Under the pieces are notes generated by a model. It saw nothing but the letters and a program-made list of their open reading frames with translations. It made no database searches and had not been told where the DNA came from. Position numbers and translations under genes: made by a program. 11,799 nucleotides of DNA from JALRAP01 sp046302815 (GTDB lineage: Bacteria > Bacteroidota > Bacteroidia > AKYH767-A > OLB10): NCBI GenBank assembly GCA_046302815.1, contig JBKCHO010000149.1, positions 1-11,799 on the forward strand, read 5' to 3'. Below are positions 6,155 to 11,799 of this stretch, in pieces. Positions within the stretch are counted from its first letter, which is position 1. Each line of letters opens with the position of its first letter.

Positions 6155-8257
6155 TCAACTGACTTTACTCCAATCCTCCCTACCCTTCATCCGATTTTCA
6201 AGAGCCAAACGAACGGCAGAATTTTCAGTTTTCTCCAATGAGGGGTCTTTTTTCAGAATCTCAATAGCTGCTGCACGGGATAGTTCCAAAATAGAACCGT
6301 CTTTGACTATGTCGGCGATTTTCAAGTCCACCGCACCCGATTGTTTCGTTCCTGTAATATCCCCTGGTCCGCGTAAGCGCAGATCCACCTCCGCGATTTC
6401 AAAGCCATCATTCGTTCTAACCATGGTTTCCATTCTTAGTTTGGAGTCGGAAGATAGCTTATAACCCGTCATCAAAATGCAAAAGGACTGTTCGGCGCCT
6501 CTGCCTACGCGACCCCTCAATTGATGCAGTTGTGAAAGTCCGAACCGCTCTGCACTTTCTATTATCATAACGGAAGCGTTGGGAACATTCACTCCAACCT
6601 CTATTACTGTTGTGGCAATCATGATGTGTGTTTTTCCTTCGGCGAATAATTTCATCTCCTGGTCCTTGTCGGCCGCCTTCATTTTACCATGCACTATACT
6701 GACCCGGTAATCGGGCCGAGGAAAGTCTCTGCAAATGGCCTCGTATCCCGTTTGCAAATTCATAAGATCAAGCTTCTCCGACTCCTCAATCAGCGGATAA
6801 ACGATATATATTTGTCGGCCTTTGGCAATTTGTTCCCGCATGAATCCAATCACCCGCGCCCTCGAATTTTCGAAACGATGCTCTGTTCGAATAGGCTTTC
6901 GTCCTGGTGGCAGTTCATCAATGACACTCACTTCCAAGTCTCCATAAAGCGTCATAGCCAAAGTTCTCGGAATAGGTGTTGCAGTCATTACCAACACATG
7001 GGGTAATGTGTCTTCTTTCCCCCATAGGCGGGCGCGTTGTTCGACACCGAAACGATGCTGCTCATCTATCACCACCAATCCCGTATTGGCGAATTGAACA
7101 CGATCCTCTATCAAAGCATGGGTTCCAACAATAAAATCCAATTCACCAGATTTCAATTGGGCAAGTATTTCATCCCGTTGTTTTTTACGGGTAGATCCGG
7201 TTAGTAATGCGATAGACATACCGGTTCCCTCCAAATAACCGCTAATGGTATTGAAGTGCTGTTGGGCAAGAATTTCAGTAGGGGCCATTAAACAAGCCTG
7301 GTAACCGTTGTCGTTAACCATAATCATGCTTAACAATGCGACCAGCGTTTTACCGCTGCCCACATCGCCTTGTAGCAAACGATTCATCTGTTTGCCACTA
7401 CCCATGTCGGTTCGGATCTCTTTAAGCACCCTCTTCTGGGCGTTGGTAAGCTCGAAAGGAAGATGGTTGTTATAAAAGCCGTTGAACTTGTCTCCTATTC
7501 TAGAAATGATTTTTCCAACTTCTCGCTCTGTCTTCAATAATTTGCGATGGAGTAATTCCAATTGAATGAAGAAAAACTCTTCGAATTTCAATCGAAACTC
7601 GGCCTTCTTAAGTGAATCGGTGTCTTTGGGAAAATGGATTTGCAACAAGGATTCACGCAGACCTGCCATGTTGAATGAATTCAGCAGATAAGAAGAAAGT
7701 GTATCAGGTAGTGAATGGGGCAGCTGCTGCAGCAGTGATCGTTGCAAGCGTACCAAACCCTTACTATCCAATCCTCGAACTTTTGCTTTTTCTGTTGAAG
7801 AGTAGAATGGCTGTAGACTGAGCCCGATCGCGTCCTCCGATTTCAAAGACGATGGCTCGATTTCAGGATGTACGAAATTAAACTTGCCATTGAATTCAGA
7901 GGGCTTGCCAAAAACCGTATACTCGACTCCGGTTTTCAAACTGCCCGAAATCCATTTGATGCCTTTGAACCAAACGAGTTCGATGGAACCACTATCATCG
8001 CGCAATTGAACGACCAGACGCTGCGCGCGCTTCTGACCAACAGTGGCCATGGAAGTAATTTTGCCTTTCACCTGGATGTAGGCAGCATCATCATGAACCT
8101 CTGCTATTGAATGAAATTTGGAACGATCCACATAACGAAATGGGAAATGATACAAAAGGTCTTTAAAAGTAAAAATGCCCAGCTCTTTTTTGAGCACTTC
8201 GGCCCTTTGAGGACCAACTCCTTTCAAATACTCGATGGATGTATCAAAAAACGCCAT
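6155..8257 (-). CDS. recG: ATP-dependent DNA helicase RecG
   Basis: The 700-residue product is RecG, a monomeric superfamily 2 translocase in the cytoplasm that reverses stalled replication forks and processes branched recombination intermediates and R-loops. The N-terminal region has a helix-hairpin-helix-like start (LKGVGPQRAEVLKKELGI at 11-28), then the OB-fold wedge domain at about 60-135. The helicase core has all expected motifs: Walker A GDVGSGKT at 297-304; APTEILAQQH at 325-334; the DEQH box at 398-401 followed by RFG; MTATPIPRT at 424-432; IATTVIEVGVNVPNA at 547-561; and QLRGRVGRG at 579-587 (motif VI). The C-terminal segment DLRLRGPGDITGTKQSG is the family signature. Length is normal and the gene looks intact. 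It stands alone, with a -7 box 36 bp upstream of the ATG. Confidence 0.98.
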   Translation of the reverse strand: MAFFDTSIEYLKGVGPQRAEVLKKELGIFTFKDLLYHFPFRYVDRSKFHSIAEVHDDAAYIQVKGKITSMATVGQKRAQRLVVQLRDDSGSIELVWFKGIKWISGSLKTGVEYTVFGKPSEFNGKFNFVHPEIEPSSLKSEDAIGLSLQPFYSSTEKAKVRGLDSKGLVRLQRSLLQQLPHSLPDTLSSYLLNSFNMAGLRESLLQIHFPKDTDSLKKAEFRLKFEEFFFIQLELLHRKLLKTEREVGKIISRIGDKFNGFYNNHLPFELTNAQKRVLKEIRTDMGSGKQMNRLLQGDVGSGKTLVALLSMIMVNDNGYQACLMAPTEILAQQHFNTISGYLEGTGMSIALLTGSTRKKQRDEILAQLKSGELDFIVGTHALIEDRVQFANTGLVVIDEQHRFGVEQRARLWGKEDTLPHVLVMTATPIPRTLAMTLYGDLEVSVIDELPPGRKPIRTEHRFENSRARVIGFMREQIAKGRQIYIVYPLIEESEKLDLMNLQTGYEAICRDFPRPDYRVSIVHGKMKAADKDQEMKLFAEGKTHIMIATTVIEVGVNVPNASVMIIESAERFGLSQLHQLRGRVGRGAEQSFCILMTGYKLSSDSKLRMETMVRTNDGFEIAEVDLRLRGPGDITGTKQSGAVDLKIADIVKDGSILELSRAAAIEILKKDPSLEKTENSAVRLALENRMKGREDWSKVS

Positions 8258-8292
8258 GAAATATGCTAGTTTGTAGGTTTTGAGCCTCAGCC

Positions 8293-8300
8293 CAAATATA
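8293..8300 (-). promoter_or_regulatory. Bacteroidota -7 box (TATATTTG) for recG
   Basis: On the minus strand 8300-8293 reads TATATTTG, a full TAnnTTTG match giving a leader of about 30 nt. A TTG at 8318-8316 lies 15 bp upstream, slightly closer than the usual 17-23 bp, so the -33 assignment is weak. The remaining bases up to the plus-strand gene at 8401 contain no other gene. Confidence 0.5.
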
Positions 8301-8400
8301 ATTCAAAACATGAGCCAATAAGTGTTTAGAACAGGCATCAAGCATTAAAATACCATATTGAAAATGCCTTTAAGCAAAAGTCAATACCTTTATGTTTGAA

Positions 8401-9999
8401 ATGAAAAAAACCGTTTTTTGTATTTTTTATGTACTATTGAGTTGGGGGATTTCCCGCGGACAAACTCCTATTTTCCAAGTAACTCATTCCAATTGCTACG
8501 GTGGATCGTTGGAGGAAGATTTTTTCCACTCCACCCGCACCTCTGACGGCGGGTACTTGTTGACGGGTTTGAGTGATTCTCAAGATGGGGATATCAATCA
8601 GTCTGTTATTTATGATACAACGAATGTTTTTGTTGTGAAAACAGATTCTCTAGGGAACAAGCAATGGGCCAAGATTTACGGTGGAAACAACTACGACAAG
8701 GGTCGATTCGGAATGGAGGATGCCAATGGAAATTATTTGATTGTAGGTACGACCTTGTCTACGGATGGAGATGTGGTTGCCAACCACGCGAATTCCGAAG
8801 TCTTTGTGATGAAACTGAATAGCCTTGGAGATATTATTTGGTTGAGGACCTATGGTGGTAATGGATTTGAAAGTGCACGATGTATCCTACAAACGAGCGA
8901 TGGCAATTATTTAATCGGAGCTTACACTACTTCTCCCGGTGGTGATGTAAACGCTCCACACCGAGGGGAGCATGACGGCTGGATCTTCAAAACCGATACC
9001 GCGGGCAATATCATTTGGTCTACGACCTACGGAGGCTCTGAAACCGACCGCATCCGATGGATTGAACCTTTGGCCGATGGGGGATACATGTTTATTGGAA
9101 GTACAATGTCGAGTGACATTGACTGTATTGGGAACCATGGCGATCATGATTTCTGGATAGGCAGGATTGACTCCATCGGAACCTTGATTTGGAGCAAGGT
9201 TTATGGTGGTAGTGGTCCAGAATGGGCCTACCACTTGCTAGCCGAACCCGATTCAACTTGGTTGGTAACCGGATTTACAGGTTCAAACAACAATGGAGAT
9301 GTATCCGGCTTCAAAGGAGGTGCAACGGATGGATGGGTGATTCGACTAGATGCGGACGGTAATCTCCTAGGACAGAAGTGCCTTGGAGGATCGCTTGACG
9401 ACAGATTGAATAGGTCCATTCATGGATTTCAAAACAACATCCTTTCTGTAGGTTTCTCTCAATCAAACGACATGGATCTTCAAAGTCTTAATCCAGGAGG
9501 CAAGTATTCCTTTTGGGTTTGTTCCCTTGACTCGACCCTATCCAGCGATTGGAGTTATTGTACAGGTGGTAACCTAGGTGATTTTGGTGAAGAAATATTC
9601 TATTCAGGCAGCAGCAACTCCATCACTCTAGTAGGTGAAACAAATTCCTACGATGGAATCACCAGTTCAAATCACGGCGGTTTGGATATGCTTTTCATTC
9701 GGTTAGAAGTAACTGGTTTTTCATCAACCAACTTTACCGAAACCTCACCGGCACAAGTTCATTACGATGCCAATAGCCACGCATTGATTCTGCATGGATA
9801 TGCATCCAACAAATACATCAATATAGAATTGACAGATCTGAATGGCCGTAGTATCTGTTCAATGAAAAATTTAATATCTACCGAACCAATTACGAAAATA
9901 CTATTGCCATCCAATACTTTGAATAAGTCGGGTGTTTTTGTGACCCGGATTACTTCAGCCGAAAACGAAGTGGTTCAAAAAATAGCTGTCATTAAATAA
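8401..9999 (+). CDS. Secreted seven-repeat (probable beta-propeller) protein with T9SS type A sorting domain
   Basis: The product (532 residues from ATG 8401; 535 from ATG 8392) is a cargo of the type IX secretion system. I prefer 8401 because it gives a classic MKKTVF signal peptide ending near SRGQ, and the 8392 ATG lies inside a TAnnTTTG-like sequence. The mature protein holds seven repeats, each opening with a GG (residues 34, 94, 152, 211, 269, 329 and 389, numbered from ATG 8401), spaced 58-60 residues. Each repeat tends to run 'YGG...D......dGgYl..G.t.S.dGD......D.wv.klds.GniiW', which suggests one propeller blade each, hence a seven-bladed propeller. The final 80 or so residues (LILHGYASNKYINIEL ... 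GVFVTRITSAENEVVQKIAVIK) form the Por-type C-terminal sorting domain, normally removed at the cell surface. Binding partner or enzymatic activity is unknown. A terminator follows within 3 bp of the stop. Confidence 0.92.
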   Translation: MKKTVFCIFYVLLSWGISRGQTPIFQVTHSNCYGGSLEEDFFHSTRTSDGGYLLTGLSDSQDGDINQSVIYDTTNVFVVKTDSLGNKQWAKIYGGNNYDKGRFGMEDANGNYLIVGTTLSTDGDVVANHANSEVFVMKLNSLGDIIWLRTYGGNGFESARCILQTSDGNYLIGAYTTSPGGDVNAPHRGEHDGWIFKTDTAGNIIWSTTYGGSETDRIRWIEPLADGGYMFIGSTMSSDIDCIGNHGDHDFWIGRIDSIGTLIWSKVYGGSGPEWAYHLLAEPDSTWLVTGFTGSNNNGDVSGFKGGATDGWVIRLDADGNLLGQKCLGGSLDDRLNRSIHGFQNNILSVGFSQSNDMDLQSLNPGGKYSFWVCSLDSTLSSDWSYCTGGNLGDFGEEIFYSGSSNSITLVGETNSYDGITSSNHGGLDMLFIRLEVTGFSSTNFTETSPAQVHYDANSHALILHGYASNKYINIELTDLNGRSICSMKNLISTEPITKILLPSNTLNKSGVFVTRITSAENEVVQKIAVIK

Positions 10000-10001
10000 A
10001 A

Positions 10002-10026
10002 AATCCCGGTCTTTTGGACCGGGATT
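10002..10026. terminator. Bidirectional intrinsic terminator between the T9SS cargo gene and csp
   Basis: A perfect 10-bp stem, AATCCCGGTC at 10002-10011 with GACCGGGATT at 10017-10026, encloses a 5-nt loop. On the minus strand the stem is followed by TTTTATTTAA, a good U tract, so it should end csp transcription. On the plus strand it is followed by GGATTTATTTT, which is weaker but serviceable for the gene ending at 9999. Its position between two convergent genes fits this double role. Confidence 0.85.
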
Positions 10027-10069
10027 GGATTTATTTTCGACCAGATAAACTGGTGAGGGTTCGATACGG

Positions 10070-10264
10070 TTACTGGGATTTCTTCACATTAACGGCATTC
10101 GGACCTTTGCGGCCTTCGGTAACTTCATAAGTCACCAAGTCATTCTCGCGGATCTTGTCCACAAGACCAGAGTGGTGTACAAAGATTTCCTGTTTGGACT
10201 CGTCCTCAACGATGAAGCCGAAACCCTTCTGTTCATTGAAGAACTTTACTTTTCCTGTTTTCAT
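10070..10264 (-). CDS. csp: Cold-shock domain protein (CspA family)
   Basis: The 64-residue product is a single cold-shock domain, a five-stranded OB fold that binds single-stranded RNA and DNA and melts RNA structure. RNP1 is visible as KGFGFI at 13-18 and RNP2 as IFVHHS at 27-32; the start MKTGKVKFFN and the turn GRKGPNAVNV near the end are typical of the family. The open frame extends further upstream, but the ATG at 10264 gives the standard length and homologous N-terminus, and the promoter lies inside the extension, so the longer frame is not used. The gene has a near-ideal Bacteroidota promoter at 10295-10325 and a terminator at 10002-10026, so it is monocistronic. The leader is only about 24 nt, unlike the long thermosensor leader of E. 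coli cspA. Whether it is cold-induced cannot be told. Confidence 0.96.
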   Translation of the reverse strand: MKTGKVKFFNEQKGFGFIVEDESKQEIFVHHSGLVDKIRENDLVTYEVTEGRKGPNAVNVKKSQ

Positions 10265-10275
10265 TTTAAATAGGT

Positions 10276-10283
10276 TAATTTTG
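10276..10283 (+). promoter_or_regulatory. Possible -7 box (TAATTTTG) for adenine deaminase
   Basis: The plus strand reads TAATTTTG here, matching TAnnTTTG, 64 bp upstream of the adenine deaminase ATG. No -33 TTG is found at the right distance. The stretch is AT-rich, so a chance match is quite possible. If real, its transcript would start within a few bases of the csp start but run the opposite way. Confidence 0.25.
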
Positions 10284-10294
10284 TTAATAATCAT

Positions 10295-10325
10295 CAAATG
10301 TAGTCTTTTTTCGCAAAAAACCAAA
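10295..10325 (-). promoter_or_regulatory. Complete Bacteroidota promoter of csp (TTTG-N19-TACATTTG)
   Basis: On the minus strand TTTG (10325-10322) is followed after exactly 19 bp by TACATTTG (10302-10295). Both elements and the spacing match the Bacteroidota consensus TTTG-N17-23-TAnnTTTG. The start site should fall near 10288, leaving a leader of about 24 nt before the csp ATG at 10264. This is the only promoter in the window with both halves intact, as expected for a highly expressed gene. Confidence 0.75.
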
Positions 10326-10347
10326 CGATTTCTTAAAACTATTTTGT

Positions 10348-11799
10348 ATGGATGCTTCCGGAAAAGTCCTTGGAAATTTCGTTGACCTCTTTGAAAGAGC
10401 GGTTTACGCCGCTTGGGTGTGCTTCGAAAATGGAAAAGTGACCTCAATTGACAAATCGGGTCCGGAGCAGCCCGGACTGCCATTTCTCATGCCCGGCTTT
10501 GTGGACGCACACATCCATATCGAAAGCTCCATGCTTACCCCTTATGCATTTGCAAAGGTTGCTCTAGGGCATGGAACAGTGGCCACTATCAGCGATCCAC
10601 ATGAAATTGCCAATGTGTGCGGCATGGAGGGAGTACTTTACATGATTGATAATGCCAAAGACGCTGGCCTCCGCTTCTGTTTCGGTGCCCCATCATGTGT
10701 GCCCGCAACAACCTTTGAAACGGCTGGCGATGAGATCAACATCGAGCATATTCAAGCGCTGTTGTCGAGAGAAGATGTGTTGTACTTATCAGAGATGATG
10801 AACTACCCTGGTGTTCTTTTCAAAGACCCAACAGTAATGGAAAAAATAGCAATGGCAAAAAAGTTCAACAAGCCTGTCGATGGACATGCACCTGGACTTA
10901 CCGGAGAAGATGCTATCAACTATATCAAAGCAGGAATAACTACCGATCACGAATGCTTTACGCTCTCTGAAGCCCAATTTAAATTGCAGCACGGCATGAA
11001 AATATTGATCAGGGAAGGTTCCGCGGCTCGCAACTTCGATGCCCTTCATCCACTGATTGATTCTCACCCTGACATGATAATGTTTTGCAGCGATGATAAA
11101 CATCCTGATGAACTTCTTACAGGCCATATCAACAAACTGGTTTCAAGAGCGATTGCATTAGGATATGACTTGTTCGATGTACTCCGATGCGCTTGTGTGA
11201 ATCCTGTTTTTCATTACAATATGCCCGTTGGGTTGTTGCGAGTAGGCGATGCGGCTGATTTTATTTTGGTTAAAGATCTAGTGGATTTCGATGTTGAAGC
11301 CACTTACATTAAAGGTGTCGTTATGTACTCGGAAGGTACATGTCGATTGCCCGAAAAAAAACATCATGCCATCAATCGTTTCGAATCATACACAGTCGAA
11401 CCTAAAGATTTTGAAATCGATGGCACGGATGGTAATATGAAGGTGATAAACGCCTTGGATGGACAGTTGATTACCCATTGCCATACGACCAACATCAAAA
11501 CATCTAATGGAAAAATTATTTCCGATACCTCAAACGACATTCTGAAGCTCGTCGTTGTAAACCGATACCAAAAGAGCAATCCAGCCATTGCATTCATTAG
11601 AAATATAGGCATCCGAAGCGGAGCCTTTGCCTCTACAGTTGCACATGATTCACATAACATCATTGCGGTCGGAGTCGACGACCTTTCACTCTCCAAAGCT
11701 GTTCAAGCTTTAATGGACTCAAAAGGCGGGTTGAGTGTTGTTGGGTCGCCAGTCCAAATGGTGGATGTACTTCCGCTTCCTTTAGCTGGACTTATGAGC
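10348..11799 (+). CDS. ade: Adenine deaminase (partial, C-terminus beyond window)
   Basis: The frame from ATG 10348 stays open to the right edge (484 codons), most of a protein that is usually about 540-600 residues. Adenine deaminase of the amidohydrolase superfamily converts adenine to hypoxanthine and ammonia for purine salvage in the cytoplasm. Diagnostic motifs are in order: PGFVDAHIHIESSMLTP at 49-65, whose HxH binds the metal centre; SDPHEIANVCG at 82-92; SEMMNYPGV at 148-156 with a metal-ligand-type glutamate; DGHAPGL at 178-184; TDHE at 199-202; and CSDDKHPDE at 247-255 with the catalytic-type aspartate. The second domain (VATVAHDSHN-like segment ASTVAHDSHNIIAVG at 428-442) is also family typical. 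The N-terminus is compact but reaches the amidohydrolase barrel correctly. No co-transcribed gene is visible; it diverges from csp. Confidence 0.96.
   Translation, partial: MDASGKVLGNFVDLFERAVYAAWVCFENGKVTSIDKSGPEQPGLPFLMPGFVDAHIHIESSMLTPYAFAKVALGHGTVATISDPHEIANVCGMEGVLYMIDNAKDAGLRFCFGAPSCVPATTFETAGDEINIEHIQALLSREDVLYLSEMMNYPGVLFKDPTVMEKIAMAKKFNKPVDGHAPGLTGEDAINYIKAGITTDHECFTLSEAQFKLQHGMKILIREGSAARNFDALHPLIDSHPDMIMFCSDDKHPDELLTGHINKLVSRAIALGYDLFDVLRCACVNPVFHYNMPVGLLRVGDAADFILVKDLVDFDVEATYIKGVVMYSEGTCRLPEKKHHAINRFESYTVEPKDFEIDGTDGNMKVINALDGQLITHCHTTNIKTSNGKIISDTSNDILKLVVVNRYQKSNPAIAFIRNIGIRSGAFASTVAHDSHNIIAVGVDDLSLSKAVQALMDSKGGLSVVGSPVQMVDVLPLPLAGLMS

Noticed and set aside
5034..10264. Desaturase and cold-shock gene as a linked cold-adaptation locus
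   Set aside because: They are 4 kb apart with recG and a T9SS cargo gene between them, on different strands and with separate promoters, so the co-occurrence is not evidence of a shared function.
10265..10483. N-terminal extension of the csp reading frame
   Set aside because: The extra 73 codons cover the csp promoter and the start of adenine deaminase, and cold-shock proteins of this family start at the MKTGKVKFF segment.

Overview
The window looks like ordinary chromosomal DNA from a member of the Bacteroidota (Bacteroidetes). Four signs agree. The large secreted protein ends in a type IX secretion (T9SS) type A sorting domain. At least five gene starts are preceded by a TAnnTTTG box, the -7 element of the Bacteroidota sigma factor. 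Start codons lack usable Shine-Dalgarno sites and are often preceded by A-rich DNA. The housekeeping genes (pheT, recG, csp, adenine deaminase) have lengths and motifs usual for the phylum. The genus cannot be named from this window.

Left part (1-4769), all on the minus strand. Read in the direction of transcription it holds: a small secreted protein with three cysteines (4296-4769); a GC-rich hairpin (4263-4289); a lipoprotein that resembles a thioredoxin without its catalytic cysteines (3691-4248); a predicted outer-membrane, mostly beta protein (2831-3682); pheT, the phenylalanyl-tRNA synthetase beta chain, with its own -7 box and no pheS beside it (335-2767); and the first 42 codons of an exported, barrel-like protein cut by the window edge (1-128). 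The three exported proteins upstream of pheT form the least understood part of the window.

Middle part (4770-8391). A 264-bp divergent region carries a strong RNA hairpin, a tiny hydrophobic upstream ORF, a -7 box and a 12-bp palindrome. To its right lies a membrane fatty-acid desaturase on the plus strand (5034-6149), which meets recG (6155-8257, minus) tail to tail with only 5 bp between their stop codons. RecG is the helicase that remodels stalled replication forks and recombination intermediates.

Right part (8392-11799). A secreted protein with seven regular repeats of about 59 residues, probably a seven-bladed beta-propeller, ends in a T9SS signal (8401-9999). It converges on a cold-shock protein gene (10070-10264, minus), and a bidirectional terminator (10002-10026) separates them. 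The csp gene has the best promoter in the window (TTTG-N19-TACATTTG). Diverging from it is adenine deaminase (10348 onward), a purine-salvage enzyme that runs off the right edge after 484 codons.

I see no CRISPR array, transposon, tRNA, rRNA, prophage or recognisable defence system. The genes do not form one pathway. The points that most merit a second look are the three-gene exported cluster with its two hairpins and the seven-repeat T9SS cargo.
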